Shown piece after piece: positions 1 through 6,913 of a stretch of 13,534 nt of DNA. The notes under the pieces were generated by a model. The model did not search any database, had not been told where the DNA came from, and worked only from the letters and a program-made list of their open reading frames with translations. The DNA is from JABABD01 sp965530995 (GTDB taxonomy: Bacteria > Bacteroidota > Bacteroidia > Flavobacteriales > Flavobacteriaceae): contig CBESOB010000065.1 of the NCBI GenBank assembly GCA_965530995.1, forward strand, positions 1 through 13,534. The letters are read 5' to 3'. Every line of letters starts with the position of its first letter. Within the stretch, counting starts at the first letter, position 1. The position numbers and the translations under genes were made by a program.

Positions 1-67
1 TGCCTTCTGCGCCCTTGATGCCTTCTGCGTCCTTGATGCCTTCTCCGCCCTTGATGCCTTCTGCGCC
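1..67 (-). repeat. 18-bp in-frame tandem repeat (about 3.7 copies)
   Basis: Reading the minus strand, units of 18 bases occupy 67-50, 49-32, 31-14 and 13-1 (cut by the edge). They differ by single bases only: a GCA to GGA change in copy 2 and a GGC to GAC change in copy 3. The unit is a multiple of three, so gain or loss of copies keeps the reading frame. It encodes the hexapeptide G-A-E-G-I-K. Near-identity of copies suggests recent expansion by slippage or recombination. The array probably continues to the left of the window. Confidence 0.85.
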
Positions 68-130
68 CTGTGAGTAAACGGAAGAAGTACTTAGCATAAG
101 TATTATAAATAAACTGATTGTGTTTTTCAT
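1..130 (-). CDS. Secreted protein with collagen-like Gly-X-Y repeats (5' end only)
   Basis: This is the first 43 codons of a minus-strand gene that continues beyond the left edge. It starts with ATG at 130. The first 20 residues look like a Sec signal peptide: Lys at position 2, a hydrophobic core of Leu/Ile/Phe/Met, and a polar stretch ending VYS before Gln21. Immediately after, hexapeptides follow: GAEGIK, GGEGIK, DAEGIK, GAEG. Read as triplets they are Gly-X-Y, with Gly at seven of the eight visible triplet starts and Asp once. This is a collagen-like pattern, known from bacterial surface proteins. The rest of the protein is unseen, so it could equally be a short low-complexity linker before another domain. 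A weak minus-strand -7 candidate (TAATATTG, one mismatch to TAnnTTTG) lies at 152-145. The gene follows mpl on the same strand after a 125-base gap. Existence of the ORF is well supported; its function is unknown. Confidence 0.65.
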   Translation of the reverse strand, partial: MKNTISLFIILMLSTSSVYSQGAEGIKGGEGIKDAEGIKGAEG

Positions 131-255
131 CTGTTATCTTTATTCAATATTAATATAGTATAATTATTTTTATCTAAATGAAGTAAATCTACAATTAAAT
201 ATGGGTTGGCCAAGTTTCTTCACTAAACACAGAATATATCAAATAGAAAACAGCA

Positions 256-1611
256 TTAATTCATAAAGCCTTTTAACTCCTCAAAATCCAATCCACCATA
301 ATTCCCAGAACTCATTAATAACAAAGCTTTATTATCAAAGTTTTGAGAGAAAAGAAACTCTTTAAAATCGTCTGGATCGGTATATATGATCAAATCATCT
401 CGCTCAAAGGCATTGGCAATTTGTTCGTGTGTGACTTCTTCTAATTTTTTAATTTCAACAGCGTGTGGTGAGTAAAAAACAACGGCCACATCGGCCGCAT
501 TCAAAGCACCTTTATATTCTTTCAAGAACTCCGCATTCAAACTGCTATAGGTATGTAACTCTAAGCAAGCAACAAGGGTTCTGTCTGTGTACTGTTCTTT
601 GACCGCTTGCGTAGTCGCTTCCACCTTGCTTGGGGAATGGGCAAAATCTTTATAGGCTACACTATTAGTGCTTTCTACAATTTTCTCCAAGCGTTTGCTT
701 GCACCTTTAAAAGTGCCTATCGCCTCGTAGAAATCTGCCTCGTCTATGCCCATATGCTGGCAGATCCATTTGGCACCTGCCAAGTTGTTCAGATTATGCT
801 TTCCAAATACCTCAATGGGCATTGCACCTTCAGGGGTTTCGAGCATGGTCTGACCATTCTCAACGGTATATTCTGGAGTATGATATGGTAGTTTCCGAAT
901 GGAATTCCCCGAAGCTTCCACGACACGCTTGACTTCTTCATCTTCAATATTATAGGTCATACTTCCACCTTTCACAATACTGTCTACAAATATGCTAAAC
1001 TGATCCACGTAAAACTCATAGGTCGGAAACACATTGATATGGTCCCAAGCAATGCCGCTCAATAAGGCGATATTAGGTTTGTACAAATGGAATTTTGGGC
1101 GTCGATCTATAGGGGAGCTCAGATACTCATCGCCTTCCAAGACAATAAAATCATTATCCTCGGTCAGCTTCACCATCACATCAAATCCTTCTAATTGAGC
1201 ACCTACCATATAGTCCACATCCCTATCGTGATAATGCATCACATGAAGTATCATCGAGGTAATGGTCGTCTTGCCATGACTACCACCGATAACCACACGG
1301 GTCTTATGTTTACTTTGTTCGTACAAGAACTCTGGATAGCTATAAATGGTCAAGCCTAATTCCTGGGCTTTCAGCAACTCTGGATTATCTTCTTTGGCGT
1401 GCATACCAAGTACAATGGCATCTAATTCTGTAGTGATCTTCTCAGGAAACCATCCAAACACTTCTGGCAAGAGTCCCTTAGCATCGAGTCTAGATTTGGA
1501 CGGGTCGTGAATGGTATCGTCACTACCAGTTACCCGATATCCTTTATTATGCAAAGCGATGGCAAGATTGTGCATGGCTGCGCCACCTATGGCAATGAAA
1601 TGTACGTTCAT
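256..1611 (-). CDS. mpl: Mpl-type UDP-MurNAc:murein tripeptide ligase
   Basis: A 451-residue Mur-ligase-family protein, closest to Mpl, which joins the recycled peptide L-Ala-gamma-D-Glu-meso-DAP to UDP-MurNAc with ATP in the cytoplasm and so bypasses MurC, MurD and MurE. Visible motifs are an N-terminal Rossmann-like HFIAIGGAAM (4-13), the ATP P-loop GGSHGKTT (109-116), the EGDEY block (159-163), a DH pair (190-191), GKHNLNN (270-276), KGASKRLEK (302-310), KDFAHSPSK (321-329) and a C-terminal MSSGNYGG. Order, spacing and the roughly 450-residue length match E. coli Mpl better than MurC. The KDFAHSPSK block differs from the usual DDFAHHPT: the first Asp is Lys and the second His is Ser, while Asp322 and His325 remain. 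The start is the only Met before the GG motif. It lies 68 bases downstream of the TolC-family gene on the same strand and may have its own promoter at 1639-1632. Confidence 0.9.
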   Translation of the reverse strand: MNVHFIAIGGAAMHNLAIALHNKGYRVTGSDDTIHDPSKSRLDAKGLLPEVFGWFPEKITTELDAIVLGMHAKEDNPELLKAQELGLTIYSYPEFLYEQSKHKTRVVIGGSHGKTTITSMILHVMHYHDRDVDYMVGAQLEGFDVMVKLTEDNDFIVLEGDEYLSSPIDRRPKFHLYKPNIALLSGIAWDHINVFPTYEFYVDQFSIFVDSIVKGGSMTYNIEDEEVKRVVEASGNSIRKLPYHTPEYTVENGQTMLETPEGAMPIEVFGKHNLNNLAGAKWICQHMGIDEADFYEAIGTFKGASKRLEKIVESTNSVAYKDFAHSPSKVEATTQAVKEQYTDRTLVACLELHTYSSLNAEFLKEYKGALNAADVAVVFYSPHAVEIKKLEEVTHEQIANAFERDDLIIYTDPDDFKEFLFSQNFDNKALLLMSSGNYGGLDFEELKGFMN

Positions 1612-1631
1612 GAACTTTGAAAATTGAACTC

Positions 1632-1639
1632 CAAAGATA
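1632..1639 (-). promoter_or_regulatory. Candidate -7 box for mpl
   Basis: On the minus strand this reads TATCTTTG, a full match to the Bacteroidetes -7 consensus TAnnTTTG, ending 20 bases before the mpl ATG. No convincing TTTG -33 box is seen 19-21 bases upstream. It suggests mpl can be transcribed separately from the exporter operon, although read-through from tolC is possible because no terminator hairpin is visible in 1612-1679. Confidence 0.4.
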
Positions 1640-1679
1640 CTTATTGAAGTTGAAAGTTACTATCTAGTCTTCGCACATT

Positions 1680-3083
1680 TTATAATTCAGGAATTGTAGC
1701 TAGACTATTAAATAGCTTGGCTTTAGTTGAAAAGTATTTATTTTGAATTGAAATAGCCTTTAATTGGCCGTCGATAAGCTTAGACTCACGAGAGTTTACC
1801 AAAAATAAAGAACTCTCCCCCATTTGAAACTTTCGCTCTTCGGCTCTTAGCATTTTCTCATAATCTGATACCATCTGATTCGTCACGCTATTTTGAATGA
1901 CATAGGAATCCAATTCTTGTTTTACGGCTTTAATCTTGTTAGACAGGTTTACACGTGTCGCATCTATTTCATAAGCCATGTCATTCATTTTAAGTTTTGC
2001 CAACTTTAAATCCCCACGTTCTTTTCGCAAAAACAATGGCATGCTAAAATTCAATCCTGCCTTATAGTCTGAAGTATTGAATGAGCGCGCAACCTCTGGC
2101 GTCGTGCTTAAAAAATTGTATTGCAAATCTATTTGCGGTAATAGTCTGTTTGCTTTTAGACGCTTATCTACTTCTAGATATTGAAGCTTGTAATCCAAAG
2201 ACAAAAGTTTAGGGTGTGCATCTACAACAAACTCGTTTTGTCTTAAAAGGGAGGTATTGAATGTATTATCAATAGCAGTTTCGCTATTTACATCAGGTAT
2301 GATATCATTTTGTAGCTCGACTGGTGTATTGTTCTCTAACCATAAGTAATTGGATAACTGCAAAGAAGCCTTAATAAGTTTCACTTTGGTTTGCTCGAAA
2401 TTTAGCTTTCGGTCGTTAACGGCAATTCTGGCTTCAATTGAGTCGATTGTTGCACGCTCACCTACTTCCACACCTCGTTTCACCCCTCTAAAGCGCTGTT
2501 CAGCATTCAACAAGAAATTCTGAAACAATTGATTTTCGTTATAAGCCTGCAGCCACCTAAAATATACAATAGAAGCATCGAACAAAATATTATTGACTAA
2601 CAAGTCCCTATCGACTTTTGCTTGTTCCCTAAACAATTTAGCTCGCTTTACAGAAGCCATTCTGTCGTTGATCAATAATCCCTTTGCTGCAGAAAAACTG
2701 ATTCCTGCATTATACAAGCCATCGATAGGAAGGCTAGCTTCAGGGTTGAGAAAGTCTCCTGTATTTTCCTCGAAATTTGCCTTTAACTCAATACCATACC
2801 ATGTTGGCACCTTAAACGTGGCATTTAGCTTATCAAAATATTCTATAGACTTAAACTTCTTGCGGTCATAGTCCACCTCGATTTTCGGATCAAAAGCGCC
2901 TCGGGATTTCATGAGCTTGGCTTGACTTTCGTCAATAACTAATTCGGCTTGCTTTACAATTGGGTGAAATTTCTTTACATACCCCAAATATTCATCAAAG
3001 CGGAGGACATTAGATGGTGTTAGTTCCTGTGAAAATGTAAAACCAACTACGAAAAGAAAAACAATTATGAGTACTTTTTTCAT
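1680..3083 (-). CDS. TolC-family outer-membrane efflux/secretion protein
   Basis: A 467-residue outer-membrane factor expected to trimerise into a beta-barrel plus a long alpha-helical periplasmic tunnel, forming the exit duct of the exporter. Residues 1-18 form a signal peptide (MKK, hydrophobic core, cleavage near FTFS/QE). The mature part shows two TolC-like halves, each with long amphipathic helices rich in Lys, Glu, Gln and Leu (for example FHPIVKQAELVIDESQAKL and YFRWLQAYNENQLFQNFLL in the first half, and KLKMNDMAYEIDATRVNL in the second), separated by beta-strand-like segments such as YNAGISFS and YKAGLNFSMPLF. Length fits the family. It is the last gene of the operon, starting 4 bases after the HlyD-family stop, so it is probably made together with its adaptor and pump. 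The exact substrate cannot be read from this protein. Confidence 0.88.
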   Translation of the reverse strand: MKKVLIIVFLFVVGFTFSQELTPSNVLRFDEYLGYVKKFHPIVKQAELVIDESQAKLMKSRGAFDPKIEVDYDRKKFKSIEYFDKLNATFKVPTWYGIELKANFEENTGDFLNPEASLPIDGLYNAGISFSAAKGLLINDRMASVKRAKLFREQAKVDRDLLVNNILFDASIVYFRWLQAYNENQLFQNFLLNAEQRFRGVKRGVEVGERATIDSIEARIAVNDRKLNFEQTKVKLIKASLQLSNYLWLENNTPVELQNDIIPDVNSETAIDNTFNTSLLRQNEFVVDAHPKLLSLDYKLQYLEVDKRLKANRLLPQIDLQYNFLSTTPEVARSFNTSDYKAGLNFSMPLFLRKERGDLKLAKLKMNDMAYEIDATRVNLSNKIKAVKQELDSYVIQNSVTNQMVSDYEKMLRAEERKFQMGESSLFLVNSRESKLIDGQLKAISIQNKYFSTKAKLFNSLATIPEL

Positions 3084-3087
3084 CTGT

Positions 3088-4446
3088 TTACTTTTTTGTC
3101 TTATTAGACATTTTTATACCGTCGCCTGGCTGATAATAATTTGGCGGAAATCCGTTTAACTGGCGCCATAGTTCGAACCAAATCGGCACGTCTTCCAATA
3201 GCGCGAGGCTTAACGCTCCCGAACCAGCACGTAAATCCTTGGGCCAAGCGTGATCTTCTTCGTCTGGTGCCAATAGCACTCTAAATTTACCGTTAGGACT
3301 TATAAAATTCTCCACAGCTACTACTTTTGCACCGTAAGTACCATAAGACACATTAGGCCATCCGCTAAAAACTATTGCCGGCCATCCATCAAACTGCACT
3401 CGTACTTTTTCTCCGAGATGTATAAGAGGCAAGTCAATTGGCGCTACAAAGGTCTCTACCGCCAAATCCACTTTCGTAGGCATAATACCCACAAGATCCT
3501 CACCTTCCTTAAATGTTTGACCTATCCCTGCTCTTATTGCTTTATTAATATACCCATTGTAAGGAGCAGTAATAAATAAGAGGCTATTGCGTATTTTATA
3601 ATTCGCATATTGATTATCAAGTTTTGTGACTTGTGCCTCCGTATCGAATTGACTTGATTGGGCTGAAAATTTATCACTTTGTGCTTTAGAAATTTTATCG
3701 GCATACTCTGCTTGAATTCGTGATATTTCAACCTGCGAATTAATCACCTCATTTCTGGCCGCCAACAATTTAGTTTGTTGTGAAATAAGCTTAGCCTGGG
3801 TTTCTTGAAGTTTTACACGAGCATCTTCTACATTTTTAAGTGCTGCAAAACCTTCTTTGTAAAGCGTATCTACTCGATTATACTTTGTCTGTGCAATCTT
3901 GATATTTACTTGGGCTGCCTTATAATCTATGCTATCGCTTTGCACTTTAAGCTTTGATTGTAAAATCTTATTTTTTCCTTGTTCAAGCTTCAATCGGCGC
4001 TCATTCACTAAGGCTCCAATACGAGCGTCTTGTGCCTTTACTTTGCCCTGATACGACTCTACTGAAAGCGCTTTAGCATCACGCTGTTCCCCTGTTCGCT
4101 CCACTAAATTCGGATCGAAATACTCGCTTTTTACTTCGGAAATCTTCATGATGGTATCGCCTTGGGCAACGGAATCTCCTTCTTTCACATACCATTTTTC
4201 AATACGCCCTGGAATAGGTGATTGAATTGTTTGAGGGCGCTGGTCCAGAGTTAAGGTTGTAACATTGCCCCTACCTGTAATATTCTGGGTCCAAGGCAAA
4301 AAGAGTATAATAATCCCTATGATGGCAAATGCCCCCAAAAATTGATTAAAATACTTATAATATCTTTTGTGAAAAACGCGTTTCCCTGACTTAGAGTCTG
4401 TTATATCGACAGATTTATGGAGTTGGTTATGAGATATATTTAACAT
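3088..4446 (-). CDS. HlyD-family periplasmic adaptor (membrane fusion protein)
   Basis: A 452-residue adaptor that should link the inner-membrane ABC protein to the TolC-family channel. A cytoplasmic N-terminus of about 35 residues precedes one membrane anchor (about 35-52, FLGAFAIIGIIILFLPW). A lipoyl/biotinyl-like half-motif follows (SPIPGRIEKWYVKEGDSVAQGD, 76-97), then a long helical coiled-coil hairpin rich in Lys, Gln, Glu and Ala (about 115-280), the returning lipoyl strand (LLFITAPYNGYINKAI, 289-304) and a beta-barrel region (about 320-395). The C-terminal 50 residues contain an aromatic stretch (WFELWRQLNGFPPNYYQPGDG) that extends beyond a minimal HlyD. The gene starts 9 bases after the ABC stop, with an A-rich leader (agaaaaaac), and ends 4 bases before tolC. 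Co-expression with both partners is therefore strongly implied. Confidence 0.9.
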   Translation of the reverse strand: MLNISHNQLHKSVDITDSKSGKRVFHKRYYKYFNQFLGAFAIIGIIILFLPWTQNITGRGNVTTLTLDQRPQTIQSPIPGRIEKWYVKEGDSVAQGDTIMKISEVKSEYFDPNLVERTGEQRDAKALSVESYQGKVKAQDARIGALVNERRLKLEQGKNKILQSKLKVQSDSIDYKAAQVNIKIAQTKYNRVDTLYKEGFAALKNVEDARVKLQETQAKLISQQTKLLAARNEVINSQVEISRIQAEYADKISKAQSDKFSAQSSQFDTEAQVTKLDNQYANYKIRNSLLFITAPYNGYINKAIRAGIGQTFKEGEDLVGIMPTKVDLAVETFVAPIDLPLIHLGEKVRVQFDGWPAIVFSGWPNVSYGTYGAKVVAVENFISPNGKFRVLLAPDEEDHAWPKDLRAGSGALSLALLEDVPIWFELWRQLNGFPPNYYQPGDGIKMSNKTKK

Positions 4447-4455
4447 GTTTTTTCT

Positions 4456-6117
4456 TTAAATTATTTCACCGTTTTGTAATGTGATTACTTGCGTACAATG
4501 CTTGGACCATTCATTATTCGTGCTTATTACAACTAAGCCCCATGGATTAGAAGGATCCGTCAGAAAGTCGATAATGTCTGAGGTCTCTTTGTCTTCGAAA
4601 TGCTCTAATGGGTCTTCAAGAATCAATAATTTTGGCTGACTTACAATCGCTCTTGCCAATACTATTTTCTTTACCACGGTAAAAGATGTTCGTTTCCCTT
4701 CTGGATATAGAATAGTATCCAAATCTTGAGGGCTTTCCTTAATGAATTGAGTAAGCCCAACCTTTTTAGTGGCCCACATCAATTGCTCTTCGGTGACATC
4801 TTTGTTGCCAAAAGTGATATTTTCCCTGATGGTTCCTTCAAAAGGCGATTCGTCGGCTAGAGACAGGCCTAAGTGAGACCTATAATAATTAAGATTAATA
4901 GAATTTATATTACTATCGTTAACGAAAATCTGTCCCCTTGTTGGCTCTATAACACCAGATATTAAACGTATTAATGTTGATTTACCAGAACCGCTTTCCC
5001 CTTTGATCAATACCCTACTTTTAGGTTGTATATTAATGGACACGTTATTTAAAATACGCTGTTCTCTATCAGGTACTTCATATTCAACCCTATCCAATTG
5101 TACATTAATAGCATCATCGAAATTAGGCATACTACCATCTTGGTTCTCCAATTCTTTATCAACGACCTGGCCCATTTTTTCGAGAGAAGTCAGCACATCG
5201 TAAAAAGATTCTAGTCCAAGGATTAATTTTTCAACCGAGTTAATGACCAATAAAATGATGATCTCGGCAGCTACGAATTGTCCTATATTCATCTCCTGAT
5301 TCAACACTAAAAGCCCTCCAATTAGCAAAAGTCCTCCGGTAACTAATACCTTAAAACCAATCATTTGTATAAACTGTATAACAAGAATTTTAAAATGACT
5401 TTCTCTTGCTTGTAAATAGTCAAATACTAAATTATCATTTTTATTAACCGCTAAGCTAGTTCGGCCAGACAACTTAAAGCTAACAACAGCTCTGGCCACT
5501 TCTTGTATCCAGTGCGCTACTTTGTACTTATGTTTAGACTCCATCAAGCTAGTTTCCATCCCTTTTTCCGCAGTGTATCTAAAAACTACATAGATAAGTA
5601 TCAACAGCAGAATACCAAAAGCAATGAAAAACGGATGATAAAAAGATAGAAGAATGAGGGCAAAAATAATTTGCAATACAGCTGATGGCACGTCCACCAA
5701 AATTTTTGCTAACCCTTTTTGAATAGTTAGTGTATCGAAAAAACGATTCGCTAGCTCTGGCGGGTAATAGCGACGTAACTCTTGCATCTTTATTTTTGGA
5801 AAGCGATATGTAAACTCGAATGATGCTCTTGTAAAAATACGTTGTTGTATCGTTTCTATAATACGCATTTGCATTAATTGAAGTATACCCACAAAAGCAA
5901 CTCCAACGGTTACCAAAACAACTAAGACAATCCAAGATGTGCTAACTTGAGCCCCTTGTATTAAGTTAATTATTGCCTGTATTCCAAGAGGCAAGGTCAA
6001 GGCAACTAATCCTGAAAAAATAGCGTAATAAAGCACTTGCTTCACTGCCTTTTTTTCGAGATTCAAGAGCCCTACCAAACGTTGCCAAGGAGTCATTACT
6101 TCTTTTATTTTTGACAT
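4456..6117 (-). CDS. ABC exporter (TMD-NBD half transporter) with degenerate ATPase motifs
   Basis: A 553-residue type I-secretion-like ABC protein: an N-terminal membrane domain with about six hydrophobic segments (roughly 28-54, 61-82, 143-160, 162-180, 243-272, 278-300) fused to a C-terminal nucleotide-binding domain (about 338-553). No C39 peptidase domain precedes it. Walker A is intact (GESGSGKST, 373-381) and GTIRENITFG (428-437) is typical of exporters. Other motifs deviate. The Q-loop position reads SLAD, with Ala421 for Gln. The LSGGQ signature is TSFTV (477-481). Walker B/catalytic Glu reads LLILEDP with E501-D502 in place of Asp-Glu. The D-loop is EHFE (505-508). The H-loop His is Asn534 (STNN). 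The ARA after the signature is retained, so the alignment is secure. It sits 4 bases after the TetR-family gene. It is probably the inner-membrane core of the exporter; cargo and energy coupling are uncertain. Confidence 0.88.
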   Translation of the reverse strand: MSKIKEVMTPWQRLVGLLNLEKKAVKQVLYYAIFSGLVALTLPLGIQAIINLIQGAQVSTSWIVLVVLVTVGVAFVGILQLMQMRIIETIQQRIFTRASFEFTYRFPKIKMQELRRYYPPELANRFFDTLTIQKGLAKILVDVPSAVLQIIFALILLSFYHPFFIAFGILLLILIYVVFRYTAEKGMETSLMESKHKYKVAHWIQEVARAVVSFKLSGRTSLAVNKNDNLVFDYLQARESHFKILVIQFIQMIGFKVLVTGGLLLIGGLLVLNQEMNIGQFVAAEIIILLVINSVEKLILGLESFYDVLTSLEKMGQVVDKELENQDGSMPNFDDAINVQLDRVEYEVPDREQRILNNVSINIQPKSRVLIKGESGSGKSTLIRLISGVIEPTRGQIFVNDSNINSINLNYYRSHLGLSLADESPFEGTIRENITFGNKDVTEEQLMWATKKVGLTQFIKESPQDLDTILYPEGKRTSFTVVKKIVLARAIVSQPKLLILEDPLEHFEDKETSDIIDFLTDPSNPWGLVVISTNNEWSKHCTQVITLQNGEII

Positions 6118-6121
6118 TTGA

Positions 6122-6796
6122 TTATGCTTTAATAGCGTTAAAAACTAAGTTTTTGAAAAATTCTGTTGGCGTAACGGACTTATCGCAATCTGTAATAGAT
6201 GTAAAATGATCCTTAAGAAAATGCTGATGTAAGGCCCCTTCAACTATGGTACTCGCTAGACTAGAGCTATATTCATAATCAGGATTGACTCCAGAAATCA
6301 TGTCCTTAAGCCGAATGATAAGTTGCTTATATATCCTGAAATACCCTTCTTGGTTTTCAGCATCAACTTCTTTGGTCATATACGATTTTGAAGACTCATT
6401 GATAATGATCTTGTTCAATATGATTTCGTTTATGTGTGAAAAAGTAGAATCCTGCTGTATCTTTTCGGTGACTATGTCAATGGCCTTTTTAAGCTTTTCA
6501 TTGGGGCTTGATATATTGTGTGTCCCAAATACCAACTGATACTCTATCCATGCCCAATACCAAGAGGTTAAATAAACCAATAGTTTATGCTTACTTTCAA
6601 AATACCGATATAAGGAGCTTTCATTAGATCCAATTTTTACGCCCAATTTTTTAAAAGTAAATGCATCGAATCCTATCTCGTCTATAAGTAAAATACCTTG
6701 TTCTACAATTTTCTTACCTAATACTGAGGACTCAGGGTCCTTCAAGAATATTTTCTCAGGCACCGAAATTCTTATATTTGAAAGTAAATTACTCAT
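6122..6796 (-). CDS. TetR/AcrR-family transcriptional regulator
   Basis: A 224-residue regulator. After a 25-residue N-terminal arm, a TetR-type DNA-binding domain is seen (about 27-73): GKKIVEQGILLIDEIGFDAF, then the helix-turn-helix TFKKLGVKIGSNESSLYRYF and ESKHKLL, matching the family pattern of a Gly-turn, the LYRYF core and a Lys-containing helix 4. The remainder is helical and would hold the ligand/dimer domain; no ligand can be named. It is the first gene of the exporter operon, 4 bases before the ABC gene. A perfect palindrome overlaps its predicted promoter, so autorepression and control of the exporter are likely. The start at 6796 is the first in-frame ATG, 18 bases downstream of the -7 box. 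Confidence 0.9.
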   Translation of the reverse strand: MSNLLSNIRISVPEKIFLKDPESSVLGKKIVEQGILLIDEIGFDAFTFKKLGVKIGSNESSLYRYFESKHKLLVYLTSWYWAWIEYQLVFGTHNISSPNEKLKKAIDIVTEKIQQDSTFSHINEIILNKIIINESSKSYMTKEVDAENQEGYFRIYKQLIIRLKDMISGVNPDYEYSSSLASTIVEGALHQHFLKDHFTSITDCDKSVTPTEFFKNLVFNAIKA

Positions 6797-6814
6797 ATTG
6801 ATTTATTTTGATTG

Positions 6815-6822
6815 CAAATATA
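6815..6822 (-). promoter_or_regulatory. Candidate -7 box of the tetR-ABC-HlyD-TolC operon
   Basis: Minus-strand TATATTTG, a full match to the Bacteroidetes TAnnTTTG -7 consensus, ending 18 bases before the TetR-family ATG. The best -33 is only TTTT at 6845-6842 with a 19-base spacer, one mismatch from TTTG. The spacer contains the palindrome at 6821-6837. Confidence 0.55.
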
Positions 6823-6837
6823 ATAGTATTACTATTA
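6821..6837. promoter_or_regulatory. Candidate TetR-family operator (17-bp palindrome)
   Basis: TAATAGTA-T-TACTATTA is a perfect inverted repeat of two 8-base arms around one central base. It lies between the -33 and -7 positions and overlaps the first two bases of the -7 box, where bound regulator would block RNA polymerase. The position directly in front of a TetR-family gene and the dyad length fit a homodimer operator. Binding is inferred. Confidence 0.65.
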
Positions 6838-6913
6838 ATTTAAAATAATTAACATGATTTTGTGAATCTTGATCTAATCAATTCCACGGGGGTATTCAAT
6901 AATATTTAGTGGA

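Noticed and set aside
1..67. CRISPR array
   Set aside because: The units are 18 bp, contiguous, without spacers, and lie in frame within a coding sequence.
607..891. Plus-strand open frame of 94 codons
   Set aside because: It lies wholly inside mpl on the opposite strand, has no family resemblance, and mpl's protein is clearly conserved over this stretch.
256..1611. Reading the ligase as MurC (UDP-MurNAc:L-Ala ligase)
   Set aside because: MurC and Mpl share motifs, but the EGDEY block, the KGASKRLEK segment and the C-terminal MSSGNYGG ending align more closely with Mpl.
5579..5935. Minus-strand frame of 118 codons in a second phase inside the ABC gene
   Set aside because: It overlaps the ABC membrane domain in another frame and its translation resembles no protein; it is a shadow of an AT-rich coding region.
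4456..6117. Treating the ABC gene as a pseudogene because of its altered motifs
   Set aside because: The frame is intact over 553 codons, Walker A and the membrane domain are well kept, and it is tightly packed between intact operon partners.
6869..6881. Second palindrome TTGAT-CTA-ATCAA upstream of the TetR-family gene
   Set aside because: The arms are short and AT-rich, there is no T-run on either strand, and it lies upstream of the predicted -33 position; as an operator or terminator it is weaker than the 17-bp dyad and may be chance.
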